DNA of 27,676 bases from CAZAKZ01 sp964485695 (GCA_964485695.1 CAZAKZ010000071.1:1-27676), one strand, 5' to 3'. Shown: positions 15,973 through 23,600, counted from the first letter of the stretch. The notes: generated from the sequence alone by a model not told the origin. Program-made: numbers and translations.

Positions 15973-17187
15973 TCACCGCGTTTCCGGGACCTTCCTGCAC
16001 TGCTTCAGAATCCGCCCGGCGGCCAGGCCGATGTCCGCGGAGTCGGACCGGGTCAGAGTCTCCAGCCTGTCCAGAGCGCCGTCCACGGTGGTGAGGGCTT
16101 GGGCCAGGCGGATGCGGCCGAGGCAGTGCAGTGCGCCGAGGCGTACCCCCTCGTCCTGGTCCTCAGCGGCCACGTCCAGGAGACTCCGGGCAGCCGTCAC
16201 CGGGTGCATCCGGGTGCCGGCCGTCTCCACCACGGCTCGAGCCCGAGACTCCACCCCCCCGACGTTGAGCCCCGCCCTGTGGAGGCGGAGCGCAAAGCTG
16301 TCCAGAGCGCCGACGTAGAGAAGGCAATAGAGAATCGAAACGGCACAGGTACGAACCCAGTGCGGGCTCACCATGAGGAAGGAGACCACGCCAAGAAAGA
16401 GCAGGAGGAGTCCGGATGGAGCAACCACCTTCATGAAAGACGTCTTGCCGGATTGTAGCGATACCACCTTCTGCTTCGTTTCCATGCCCATGCGGACATG
16501 GCCGATGACCGTCGGGCTCCTGTCCTGCCACCACCGGGGCCCGGACTCGGTACGCACGGCACTCCGGTCGGCCAGGGGCGTGACGAAGAAGTGGATCCTG
16601 GAGTAGCGATGGGCGTCCTGGAGCAGGCTCCCGAGGGGCGCCAGGTCCATGGGCAATTCCTCGAGCCATGCCTCGTGGGTTGCTGGCAAGTCCCTCTCCT
16701 GAACGGGCGTGAGGACGGCGCTGCCGGACCGAATTGCCTGGGCCGCGGACCAGGCGAATACGAGCTTGGGGCGCCCGGGTTCGAGCGCCTTCCGAACGGT
16801 GCCCGACTGGATGCCTACCTGCAGCGTGGAGCCGTCGAGGAGATTGAAGGCATGACGCCCACCGGTGGGAAGTATCGCCTGGAGATAATCCACGGGGGCC
16901 GTCTCGTTCCCCTCCACCACGTGCACCCCCCTGACCAGAAAGGCCCTGGCCAGGGCAGGATCGTCTTCCACGACGGTGGGAATCCACACGGAGGAATGCG
17001 ATGCAAAGGGATCTCCGGCGAACCAGGGCGAGACCAGGAACACCAGGCTGATGGCGCCCGGGGCGGCCAGGAGAACCACACCCGCAACCTTCAGCCAGGG
17101 AAGCAGGCCACCGTGCCGGAACGGATTGCGACGGAACAGGCCGAAGAGAAGGATCGCCGTCACAATGAGGTAGATGATCTCCACCAT
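15973..17187 (-). CDS. Membrane protein with C-terminal HEAT-like repeats
   Basis: This 404-residue protein starts at the ATG at 17187, with GGAGG 8 nt upstream (the site overlaps the end of the permease gene). Two N-terminal membrane helices ('IIYLIVTAILLFGLF' and 'WLKVAGVVLLAAPGAISLVFLV') precede a soluble part of about 200 residues. Two more helices follow ('GLLLLFLGVVSFLMV' and 'CAVSILYCLLYVGAL'). The last 90 residues look like HEAT repeats ('AARSLLDVAAEDQDEGVRLGALHCLGRIR', then a second helical pair). It is the fourth gene of the GntR-ABC operon and its start is 4 nt past the permease stop, so translation is coupled. I infer it is an accessory part of the ABC system; I recognise no named family. 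Confidence 0.75.
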   Translation of the reverse strand: MVEIIYLIVTAILLFGLFRRNPFRHGGLLPWLKVAGVVLLAAPGAISLVFLVSPWFAGDPFASHSSVWIPTVVEDDPALARAFLVRGVHVVEGNETAPVDYLQAILPTGGRHAFNLLDGSTLQVGIQSGTVRKALEPGRPKLVFAWSAAQAIRSGSAVLTPVQERDLPATHEAWLEELPMDLAPLGSLLQDAHRYSRIHFFVTPLADRSAVRTESGPRWWQDRSPTVIGHVRMGMETKQKVVSLQSGKTSFMKVVAPSGLLLLFLGVVSFLMVSPHWVRTCAVSILYCLLYVGALDSFALRLHRAGLNVGGVESRARAVVETAGTRMHPVTAARSLLDVAAEDQDEGVRLGALHCLGRIRLAQALTTVDGALDRLETLTRSDSADIGLAAGRILKQCRKVPETR

Positions 17188-17191
17188 GGTT

Positions 17192-18019
17192 CTAGCCTCC
17201 AATCACGGGTTCGTGGGATACGGTGAGGAACAGGACCATCAGAACGGCCAGGACGGCAAGGATGAGGAGTACGATCCCCACCCAGGGAAAGGCACTGGAC
17301 CGACCGTTCCGGGCGACCAGTGGTGGCAGTTCTCGCCGGGCATACACCTCACGGCTGAGGAAATACAGCAGCATCGCGGGGACAAGCAGGGCCGCCAGGG
17401 CGACCGGCAAGTGAGACCCAGGACCCGCGGGAAAGCCTTCACCCCGGGCAGCCCCACCGATTCGTGCCGACAGAAAAAAAAACACCAACCATACGTAGCC
17501 GCCGAAGAGGATGACGCCGACCAGATTCTGGCTTAAAAAGGAAGACCCCGACGCGGTTGTGGAAACGAGCAGAAAGAGGATGCTGAAGAGCAGGATCGCA
17601 GCCGCAATCCCCAGCACCACGGTCTCCATTTCCACGGGTGCGCCGGGCGTCGTACCGTCCCGGACCAGGGGTTCGCTGATCAGGTTCCAGAAGGCAGCAC
17701 GCAGGTTCAGCCCCTCGATGGCGGAACAGAACGCGGCAAAGGCGAGGAGCACCGGCACGCCGAAGAAATACTTCATCGACAGGTAGGCCCGGCGATCGAT
17801 GGCCCGGGTGAAGATGAACTCGAAGGTGCCGTGACGGGCGTCGTCTCCGGCCGTTTGATTGACCAGGTCCAGCACCAGGAAAAAGGCCACGATGGCCATG
17901 TTGGTGAACGCCCGCTGTCCGCCGTCACTTAGCACCGCAAAGCAAAATGCAACGAGTGGATAGGTCCAGAGTCGCCCCTGCATGTCCAGCCACTGTTTTT
18001 TGAAAACTGTCCGGATCAT
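17192..18019 (-). CDS. ABC-2-type transporter permease
   Basis: This 275-residue membrane protein starts at ATG 18019, 13 nt after the ATPase stop. It begins 'MIRTVFKKQWLDMQGRLW', a cytosolic elbow helix typical of ABC-2 permeases, then has about six hydrophobic helices, including 'LVAFCFAVLSDGG', 'VVLGIAAAILLFSILFLLVSTTA', 'GVILFGGYVWLVFFFLSA' and a final 'WVGIVLLILAVLAVLMVLFLTV'. 'GTFEFIFTRAIDRRAYLSMKYFFG' is the conserved coupling-helix region. It pairs with the ATPase directly upstream to form an exporter of unknown substrate. YtrA-type operons of this layout often respond to cell-envelope stress; that link here is inference. Confidence 0.85.
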   Translation of the reverse strand: MIRTVFKKQWLDMQGRLWTYPLVAFCFAVLSDGGQRAFTNMAIVAFFLVLDLVNQTAGDDARHGTFEFIFTRAIDRRAYLSMKYFFGVPVLLAFAAFCSAIEGLNLRAAFWNLISEPLVRDGTTPGAPVEMETVVLGIAAAILLFSILFLLVSTTASGSSFLSQNLVGVILFGGYVWLVFFFLSARIGGAARGEGFPAGPGSHLPVALAALLVPAMLLYFLSREVYARRELPPLVARNGRSSAFPWVGIVLLILAVLAVLMVLFLTVSHEPVIGG

Positions 18020-18032
18020 CGGGTAGCCTCCT

Positions 18033-18917
18033 TCAACTCAAGTACTCGATGAACAGATCCTCCAGGTCCACGTCCTGCACTTCCACGCCCACACCGTATC
18101 GGGCGCGGATCCGTTCCGGCAGCGCAGGAGCATAGTCCTGGACCGTGACCAGGACCTCCCGGCCGCGGCGGCGAACCCGGATGGCGCCGGGCACCTCCAG
18201 GTCCGCCGGCGCCTCGCCGGGAAATTGAATGCGCAGCTTTTTCACCGACTCCTTCAGGGATTCGAGGGGCGCGGCGAGGCGGATGCGACCCTCGTCGAGG
18301 ATGCCGATCCAGTCGGCGATGCGCTCCACGTCGGTGAGGATGTGAGAGGAGATGAGGACCGTGATCCCTTCCCGCGTCAGCAGGTCCAGGATCGATTCGA
18401 GGAACTCCCGCCGCAGCACCGTATCCAGGTTGGCGGCGGGCTCGTCCAGGACGAGCAGGTCGGGCCGCGGCGCCAGCGCCAGAAGCAGGCCCGCCTTCTG
18501 CTGCTCTCCCCGGGACAGGTGCCCCATGGGCCTCCGGAGGGGCAGGGCCAGATTCACGACCAGTTCGTCGAAGTACCCTCCGTCCCAGGAGGGGTAAAAG
18601 GGCGCGGAGAATGCCGCGAGGTCGGCCAGGGTCATCCAGCTGAACATCTTCTGGTCCTGGGACAGGTACCCGATGCGCTGCTTGACCTCGAGGGGCATGG
18701 GATAGGTGGGACGGCCGAACACCCGGATGGAGCCGCTTCGGGCCCGGTAGAGCCCCATGATTCCCCGGATAAGAGTGGTCTTGCCCGCACCGTTGCGGCC
18801 GAGCAATCCGTAAACCGACCCCCGGGGGACTCTCAAGTCCACCCCGGTCAGCACCTCTTCCCCGTTTCCGTAGTCCAAGGTGAGGGCCTTGGTTTCGACG
18901 GCCCATTCACTGTTCAT
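18033..18917 (-). CDS. ABC transporter ATP-binding protein
   Basis: This is a 294-residue ATPase. Walker A is 'GRNGAGKTT' near residue 40, the Q-loop lies around 'YLSQDQKMFSWMT', the signature is 'LSRGEQQ' at 134-140, Walker B is 'LLVLDEP' at 154-160, and the switch histidine is H192 in 'ISSHIL'. All are intact. The C-terminal 80 residues form a small beta-rich domain typical of exporters paired with ABC-2 permeases. Its ATG overlaps the gntR stop codon by 4 nt (ATGA), and the permease follows after 13 nt, so it is the second gene of the operon. Weak synonyms in public databases would be YtrB/EcsA-type; I give no symbol. Confidence 0.93.
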   Translation of the reverse strand: MNSEWAVETKALTLDYGNGEEVLTGVDLRVPRGSVYGLLGRNGAGKTTLIRGIMGLYRARSGSIRVFGRPTYPMPLEVKQRIGYLSQDQKMFSWMTLADLAAFSAPFYPSWDGGYFDELVVNLALPLRRPMGHLSRGEQQKAGLLLALAPRPDLLVLDEPAANLDTVLRREFLESILDLLTREGITVLISSHILTDVERIADWIGILDEGRIRLAAPLESLKESVKKLRIQFPGEAPADLEVPGAIRVRRRGREVLVTVQDYAPALPERIRARYGVGVEVQDVDLEDLFIEYLS

Positions 18918-19318
18918 CGTTGCTCTCCATTTCCATTGCCGGTGAAATACCGTTGGATGATATCCTCGAAGATCTCTCTCAGGCGCGGGGACGTGACGCC
19001 CAGGTGCACGGCCTCCACCACCAGCCGCTCGGCCAGACGGCTCAGAATCTCCACCTTCTGCTTAACGGCCATCTCGATCCGGCCCTCGGAGACGAAGGTC
19101 CCCATGCCCCGGCGGGTATGAATGACGCCCTCGTGCTCCAGCTCGGAATAAGCCTTCACCACGGTGGTGGGATTCACCTTCAGATCCAGAGACAGTTGCC
19201 GCACGCTGGGCAGCTGCTCTCCCGACCTCAGAGCGCCGCTGGCGATGGAATGCTTGATCTGGTCCATGATCTGGCGGTAGATCGGGATGCCGCTGGAGGG
19301 GTCGATCTTCAGAAACAC
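18914..19318 (-). CDS. GntR-family (YtrA-type) transcriptional regulator
   Basis: This 134-residue repressor-type regulator starts at a GTG at 19318 with AAAGGG 7 nt upstream; the frame extends to 19390 but that part crosses the operator-like dyad. The winged-helix domain is standard: 'IDPSSGIPIYRQIMDQIKHSIASGALRSGEQLPSVRQLSLDLKVNPTTVVKAYSELEHEGVI' covers helices one to three and 'TRRGMGTFVSE' the wing. The C-terminal part is only about 55 residues, the short helical tail that defines YtrA rather than FadR or HutC types. It heads the ABC operon and probably represses it and itself; the effector is not visible. Confidence 0.9.
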   Translation of the reverse strand: MFLKIDPSSGIPIYRQIMDQIKHSIASGALRSGEQLPSVRQLSLDLKVNPTTVVKAYSELEHEGVIHTRRGMGTFVSEGRIEMAVKQKVEILSRLAERLVVEAVHLGVTSPRLREIFEDIIQRYFTGNGNGEQR

Positions 19319-19352
19319 GTTCAGCCCTTTCGGGTCAATCGGGTGATTTACT

Positions 19353-19379
19353 GTACGGGTCAACCCATACACCAGTATG
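19353..19379 (-). promoter_or_regulatory. Dyad operator candidate upstream of gntR
   Basis: GTACGGGTCAACCCATAC (19353-19370) is a palindrome with 7 of 9 half-site positions symmetric, and CATAC-ACCA-GTATG (19366-19379) overlaps it. On the minus strand the first dyad contains TTGACC, a possible -35 box, though no good -10 follows at the right distance. It lies 35-61 nt upstream of the regulator start, where an autorepressor would bind. Confidence 0.4.
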
Positions 19380-19466
19380 CTACGACACACGGGAGTAACA
19401 TTCCAGGATTCTTCAGTATCGAGAGGAAAAGAGGCGGGGAATGTCTTTTAACTACTGAATATAACT

Positions 19467-19482
19467 GAAATTAAAAAATTTC
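19467..19482 (-). terminator. AT-rich hairpin just after nikR
   Basis: GAAATT-AAAA-AATTTC is a perfect 6-bp palindrome immediately beyond the nikR stop; on the minus strand its loop and right arm form a T-rich tract. The stem is weak, so termination is only possible. Confidence 0.25.
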
Positions 19483-19483
19483 C

Positions 19484-19900
19484 TCAGGCCAGCTTCTTCC
19501 CTGTTGAGCTCATGGCCAGGGTGGAATGCAGCACGCCCTTTTGCTGGCTCAGGGCGTCTGAAATTTCCCGGATGCGGCCCGCCCGGCCCTTGATCATGAT
19601 CATCTCCGCGCATATGTGCTCGTCCAGGTGCAGGTGGGTGGTGGCCAGCACGGCCCCGTGGTGCCGGTGCTGGAGATCCAGGATGGCATCGCTCAGATGG
19701 CGGGCCTGATGGTTGTAGATGAGGGTGACGGTGCCGAGGGCTTCCTGGTTTCGCTCCCACTCCTGGTCCACCAGGCGGGACCGTATCAGGTCCCGGAGGT
19801 ACTCCGACCGGTTGGCGTAGCGGTGCAACTTCACCAACCTCTCCAGCCGCTTGAGAAGCGGTTTCTCCAGGGAAAAGCTGAGTCTCACCAGATCGGTCAT
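19484..19900 (-). CDS. nikR: Nickel-responsive regulator NikR
   Basis: This 138-residue regulator has an N-terminal ribbon-helix-helix DNA-binding domain ('VRLSFSLEKPLLKRLERLV', 'YANRSEYLRDLIRSRLV') and a C-terminal ACT-like nickel-binding domain. The square-planar site is intact: H78, H89, H91 and C97 have the same spacing as H76, H87, H89 and C95 of E. coli NikR. In relatives, nickel-loaded NikR represses nickel uptake genes or controls hydrogenase and urease genes. None of these is in the window, so the targets lie elsewhere. A promoter is visible upstream. The gene sits between the gntR operon and the manC-like gene, all on the minus strand, but appears to be transcribed alone. Confidence 0.93.
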   Translation of the reverse strand: MTDLVRLSFSLEKPLLKRLERLVKLHRYANRSEYLRDLIRSRLVDQEWERNQEALGTVTLIYNHQARHLSDAILDLQHRHHGAVLATTHLHLDEHICAEMIMIKGRAGRIREISDALSQQKGVLHSTLAMSSTGKKLA

Positions 19901-19948
19901 GGATTCTTCCGTTCCAGGCGGTTCGGGGATTCAGAGTGCCTTGTTCCC

Positions 19949-19976
19949 ATTTCAACGATGCGGTGTGGCCTGTCAA
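19949..19976 (-). promoter_or_regulatory. Sigma70-type promoter for nikR
   Basis: On the minus strand TTGACA (19976-19971, perfect consensus) is followed after 16 nt by TGAAAT (19954-19949, 4 of 6). The predicted leader is about 40 nt. Confidence 0.5.
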
Positions 19977-19986
19977 CGGGGGTATG

Positions 19987-20021
19987 AAAAAAACGACGCC
20001 CTGGCGCTCTGTCCGATGAGC
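19987..20021 (-). terminator. T-run terminator candidate after the manC-like gene, overlapping a tRNA-like stretch
   Basis: Starting shortly after the TAG at 20028-20026, the minus strand reads a GC-rich hairpin (GCGC-CAGG-GCGT) and then CG and seven T residues. The stem is short, so strength is uncertain. The stretch just before it resembles the D-arm and start of the anticodon arm of a tRNA (see findings). Confidence 0.45.
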
Positions 20022-20025
20022 TGGA

Positions 20026-21024
20026 CTACACCACTGCGGCGCGGGGATATTCCCGGATCAGCTCGAAGGCCCCTCTCGACCTCAGCTTCTCCACCACCGG
20101 ATCCAGCTCACCCTGGTTTTCCAGCCACTCGAACATGCGGTCCGGGGTCCCCAGGTCCGTCCAGGCAAGGGATGCAGGCCAGGTGTAAACCGACAGGTTC
20201 GGCGCACAGGTGAGGAGATCCTCCGAGAAGTTTGCGGCGGGAAGATGCCTGTAGTTGGCGAAGAGCCAGGTGCTGCGCTTGCGCTCTTCAAGGCAGGCAT
20301 AACGGTCGAAGAAATCGGCGATCTCGGGAAGCTGGCGCCGGTAGAGCTCCAGCAGGGTCTGGCCCTTGGTCACCATGACGAAGGTGTTCCAGAGGGCTTG
20401 CATCTCGAAAAGGTCGCGAGCCTGGCTCAGGGGGGGTTTCTCCGTGAACCGGACCACGCGGCGGAGAGGGATGTCCGGGAAAGTCTCGAGATGTATTCCA
20501 GGAACGATCCAGCCGTAGTCGGTCCGGGGCGCATCCGCTTCCACGCCGAACAGAACGATCTGACCGGAATCGATTTCCAGGGAGCGGATGGCCTCCTCGA
20601 TGCCCTGCCGGAAGCACTCGTTGTCCGCAACTGCATGATCCGAGGGTGTCACGACCACGGTGGCTCCTGGATCACGGAGCAGGATGTGCATGAGGGGAAA
20701 CAGTACTCCCGGTGCCGTGCCCCGGTCCATGGGCTGGCCCAGGACGGTAATGTCGGTCTTCATGACCTGGCCGCGAGCACGATCCACCTGGGTGGAGTCG
20801 GCGATGATGACGGTCCGGCTGCCCTGGGTCGTGGAACCAAGGCGCTCTACTGTGTCCTGCAGCAGAGAGTTTTTTCGGCCCATCCGGCAAAACTGCTTCG
20901 GGACCGGTTTCCCATAAAGTGCTTCTGTCAAAGGTTCTAGACGCCGACCGAATCCTCCTGCCAGGACCAGTGCCCAGGGTGAATTTTCGAGTCGGGAGAC
21001 TGCCGCGGAATTCTTACTCGTCAT
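20026..21024 (-). CDS. Mannose-1-phosphate guanylyltransferase-like nucleotidyltransferase
   Basis: This 332-residue enzyme starts at ATG 21024; the open frame reaches 21192 but the extra 56 residues look like leader. 'ALVLAGGFGRRLEPLTEALYGKPVPKQF' is the GTP-binding signature of mannose-1-phosphate guanylyltransferases, with the Lys of 'PKQF' and the 'LLQDTVERL' helix. 'VVVTPSDHAV' and 'VVRFTEKP' are the further sugar-phosphate motifs. The enzyme would make GDP-mannose for polysaccharide synthesis in the cytosol. The protein ends without the cupin-type isomerase domain of bifunctional ManC, so only the transferase step is expected. The ribosome-binding site is weak. The mannosidase at 4142 is on the same carbohydrate theme, but there is no operon link. 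Confidence 0.82.
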   Translation of the reverse strand: MTSKNSAAVSRLENSPWALVLAGGFGRRLEPLTEALYGKPVPKQFCRMGRKNSLLQDTVERLGSTTQGSRTVIIADSTQVDRARGQVMKTDITVLGQPMDRGTAPGVLFPLMHILLRDPGATVVVTPSDHAVADNECFRQGIEEAIRSLEIDSGQIVLFGVEADAPRTDYGWIVPGIHLETFPDIPLRRVVRFTEKPPLSQARDLFEMQALWNTFVMVTKGQTLLELYRRQLPEIADFFDRYACLEERKRSTWLFANYRHLPAANFSEDLLTCAPNLSVYTWPASLAWTDLGTPDRMFEWLENQGELDPVVEKLRSRGAFELIREYPRAAVV

Positions 21025-21387
21025 CTTACTTGACCAAACTGGCGGGTATTGAACGCCTTGTCGATCCAGTTGATTTCGGGGGATTTCCCCGAGGGTCAGG
21101 ACGGGAAATCGCACGCCACTGCGCAGTCCCTGTTTCGGAAATCCGGTATTTGTTTCCTTAGTGGCAAGTGCTAAAAACCGGACAATTCTCATAGACTTAT
21201 CGAAGATTGATCCGGGCAGGGGGGGTGGAGGGGCGGCGGGGCCCTAAAAGGGCTTCAAAGTCAACTTTCAGGATATGCAGCGGGCCGGATCGAGGGGGTG
21301 GGCTCGGCTCAAATTCCTCCGGAAATGGATTGGGCTGCACGACCCGGCAGGATCGGCCGGGTCATGCAGTGGAAGTCCGGAGGGTGA
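21025..21387. other. Intergenic region between fdxA and the manC-like gene
   Basis: About 360 bp with no credible gene. It contains the two-tier inverted repeat at 21316-21383 and a perfect GCCCT-AAA-AGGGC hairpin at 21241-21253. A TTGACT on the minus strand near 21263 has no matching -10 box, so I place no promoter. Confidence 0.5.
21316..21383. repeat. Two-tier inverted repeat after fdxA
   Basis: Outer arms CCTCCGGA (21316-21323) and TCCGGAGG (21376-21383) enclose inner arms TGCACGACCCGGC (21336-21348) and GCCGGGTCATGCA (21356-21368), which pair at 12 of 13 positions around a 7-nt loop. It begins 4 nt beyond the fdxA stop. No T-run follows on either strand, so a classical terminator is unlikely; RNA 3'-end protection or a mobile palindrome are options. 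Confidence 0.6.
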
Positions 21388-21693
21388 TCAGAGTCCGAGA
21401 TCTGCCTTCTTGGCCTCGGCCGTGGGCAGGGGATCTAGTTTCTCGTTGCATACCGGCAGGTTCGGTGCCCTGTCGGCGTTGATCTGGGTCCACTCCTGCT
21501 TGTCATCGGGGAGATCATCTTCCATGAAGATGGCCTCTACAGGACACTCGGGGATGCAGGCGCCGCAATCGATGCACTCATCCGGATCGATGAATAGCAT
21601 GTCCTCGGCCATGTGAAAGCAATCCACGGGGCAGACCGTGACACAATCCGTGAACCGACAGTTCTGGCAGTTGTCCGTGACGATGTGAGCCAT
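21388..21693 (-). CDS. fdxA: 7Fe ferredoxin (3Fe-4S/4Fe-4S)
   Basis: This 101-residue electron carrier closely follows Azotobacter-type ferredoxin I. 'TDNCQNCRFTDCVTVCPVDCF' and 'DPDECIDCGACIPECPVEAIF' supply C9, C17 and C50 for the [3Fe-4S] cluster and C21, C40, C43 and C46 for the [4Fe-4S] cluster. The extra C12 and C25 are also present in the Azotobacter protein. The C-terminal part 'EWTQINADRAPNLPVCNEKLDPLPTAEA' is the usual FdxA extension. It is a soluble, low-potential carrier; no partner enzyme is adjacent. The start is ATG 21693. The short palindrome GTTTTC-TGAG-GAAAAC at 21713-21728 lies just upstream. Confidence 0.93.
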   Translation of the reverse strand: MAHIVTDNCQNCRFTDCVTVCPVDCFHMAEDMLFIDPDECIDCGACIPECPVEAIFMEDDLPDDKQEWTQINADRAPNLPVCNEKLDPLPTAEAKKADLGL

Positions 21694-21929
21694 AATTCCA
21701 TTCCGTCATGGGGTTTTCTGAGGAAAACGGGCGATCGACAGATCTCCTCTACAGGCACGCTCGAAAACGCGGCTCGATGGAATTCGGGCCGAACGATTTC
21801 TGCCTGAAGACATATTCACCTTGTTGCTCCGGGTCAAGAGGCTGTTTACAGTTTGCTGAAAAGTGAACACTCCATCCTAATTCACGCCTCCTCGGCTGAT
21901 CGAGGCGCTTCAGGGATCGTGAACGAGCC

Positions 21930-22796
21930 ATGCCTGACACCCTCCTGAACCGGTACGGCGGATGGGCCCTGGTCACGGGCGCTTCCTCCGGCCTCGGTGT
22001 CTCATTTGCCCTATCTCTCGCCCGGCAGGGATTTCCTCTCATCCTGACCGCCAGGCGTGAACCTCGCCTCCGGGATCTGGCCCGGCGGGTGGAAGCCGAA
22101 TACGGGGTGAAAACGTGCGTGGTTCCCCTGGATCTCTCGACCCCCGGCGCCGCCTCCAACCTCCTGGAGGAAACAGGTGATCGCGAGGTAGGATTTCTGG
22201 TAAACAACGCGGGATTCGGATACAACGGCAACTTCACCCACGGCGAGGCGGATCGGTACGAGCGCATGATCCTCCTCAACTGCGCGGCGCCTACCCGGCT
22301 GAGTCAGCTGTTCCTGCCGGCCATGATCCGCCGGAAACGAGGCGCGGTCCTCTGGGTATCCTCCACGGCGGCCTTCCAGTCCGTTCCCTATCTCTCGGTC
22401 TATGCAGCCACCAAGGCCTTCGACCTGATGCTGGGCGAAGGTCTCTACGGTGAGCTGAAAGGCACGGGCGTGGATGTCTTGGTGGTGTGTCCTGGGATCA
22501 CGCGCACGGAGTTTGCACTCAACGCCCGTATGAAGGAGACGAACCGGGGAGCCGATCCCGACGATGTGGTCGAGAGGGCGCTTCGTCGCCTCGGCCGCTC
22601 CATGACCTACGTCCACGGACTGCACAACAAGGTGGGAGCATTCTCGACCCGGCTGTTTCCCCGAAAAATACTCAATCGGATCCTGGCGGGTGCCCTCCCG
22701 CCGATCCTGTTCGGCAAGAACCGAAAGACCTTCCGCCGGGACCTGGAGAGGAAAGCCGGGCCCGACACGGACTCCACGGAGATACAAGACCCATGA
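21930..22796 (+). CDS. Short-chain dehydrogenase/reductase (first of a pair)
   Basis: This 288-residue NAD(P)-dependent oxidoreductase has the cofactor loop 'TGASSGLG' at 16-23, 'LVNNAGFGYNG', and catalytic Tyr158 and Lys162 in 'YAATK'. The tail 'VERALRRLGRSMTYVHGLHNKVGAFSTRLFPRKILNRILAG' is longer and more hydrophobic than in most SDRs and resembles DltE/YqjQ-type enzymes that act on lipid-like substrates. That substrate class is inference. Its stop overlaps the next gene's start by 4 nt (ATGA). The ribosome-binding site is weak, and an inverted repeat (CGCCTC and GAGGCG, 21885-21907) sits in the leader. I do not assign a named gene. Confidence 0.88.
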   Translation: MPDTLLNRYGGWALVTGASSGLGVSFALSLARQGFPLILTARREPRLRDLARRVEAEYGVKTCVVPLDLSTPGAASNLLEETGDREVGFLVNNAGFGYNGNFTHGEADRYERMILLNCAAPTRLSQLFLPAMIRRKRGAVLWVSSTAAFQSVPYLSVYAATKAFDLMLGEGLYGELKGTGVDVLVVCPGITRTEFALNARMKETNRGADPDDVVERALRRLGRSMTYVHGLHNKVGAFSTRLFPRKILNRILAGALPPILFGKNRKTFRRDLERKAGPDTDSTEIQDP

Positions 22797-23512
22797 ACCA
22801 CAAGAACTCCCTCGAAAAGAAGCGTTTTCTCATCACCGGCGGCAGCGCTGGTATCGGCCTGGCCATGGCCCGGGCCCTGGTGGACCACGGGGCCCGCGCC
22901 GCACTCATGGCCCGAACCGAGGGGCGGCTGAAAGCCGCAGCCGAACACCTGGGATGCCACGCCGTCCAGGGCGACGTGGGTAATGAAGCCGAGGTGGTGC
23001 GCGGTGTGAAGGAAGCCGCCGACGCCCTTGGCGGTCTCGACGGCCTCATCAACAATGCCGCGGTGCACTTCTCCAAACCCGTTGAGGCCCTGGTCGGAGA
23101 GTCCTTCCGGAAGCTCCTGGAGATAAACGTCATCGGCCCCGCCCTCATGGTGCGCGAGGTCCTGCCCCATTTCCTGAAGGCCGGCGGGGGGGACATCGTG
23201 AACATCTCCAGCACCTCGGGCCTCAGGGGCGGCGCGGGCAGCACCGCGTACACCGCCAGCAAGTTCGCGCTGCGCGGCATGACCGAATGCTGGCAGGCCG
23301 AGCTCCGGAAGAAGAACATCCGGGTCATGCTCATCAATCCCAGCGAGGTCCAGACCGGATTCGTGGCCGGCCGGCCACGGTCGCAGGATAATCCCCACAA
23401 GCTCTTTGCCCAGGATATCGCCCACGCCGTGGTCTCGGCCCTGGAAATGCACCCCCGCGGCTTCATTCCGGAACTCTCGGTATTCGCCACGAATCCATGG
23501 CACGGGCAATAA
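22793..23512 (+). CDS. Short-chain dehydrogenase/reductase (second of a pair)
   Basis: This 239-residue enzyme starts at the ATG at 22793, which overlaps the preceding SDR stop; the frame is open further upstream but that is a shadow of the first SDR. 'LITGGSAGIG' is the cofactor loop, 'GLINNAAVHF' the family NNAG motif, 'IVNISSTSGLRGG' supplies the catalytic serine, and Tyr153 and Lys157 sit in 'YTASKFALRGM'. It resembles FabG-like 3-oxoacyl reductases ('INPSEVQTGF'), although the substrate cannot be told from sequence. The coupled pair suggests two steps on one substrate. The thiC promoter begins about 30 nt beyond its stop. Confidence 0.88.
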   Translation: MNHKNSLEKKRFLITGGSAGIGLAMARALVDHGARAALMARTEGRLKAAAEHLGCHAVQGDVGNEAEVVRGVKEAADALGGLDGLINNAAVHFSKPVEALVGESFRKLLEINVIGPALMVREVLPHFLKAGGGDIVNISSTSGLRGGAGSTAYTASKFALRGMTECWQAELRKKNIRVMLINPSEVQTGFVAGRPRSQDNPHKLFAQDIAHAVVSALEMHPRGFIPELSVFATNPWHGQ

Positions 23513-23540
23513 GCCCACACCGGGCCGGCTGCGAATGTCC

Positions 23541-23569
23541 TTGCCGAAATGGCATAAGAAACGTATATT
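23541..23569 (+). promoter_or_regulatory. Sigma70-type promoter of thiC
   Basis: TTGCCG (23541-23546), a 17-nt spacer, and TATATT (23564-23569, 5 of 6 to consensus). The predicted start near 23576 lies about 25 nt upstream of the riboswitch, as expected for its control of thiC. Confidence 0.6.
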
Positions 23570-23600
23570 TTTTCAGACCCGTCTCGAATTCGATACGACG

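Noticed and set aside
19982..19987. GTATGA as a NikR operator
   Set aside because: Only one half-site; no TCATAC at the required distance on either side.
21845..21881. TTGCTG-N17-CCTAAT as a promoter for the SDR pair
   Set aside because: Both boxes match consensus poorly (4 of 6 at best); too weak to list.
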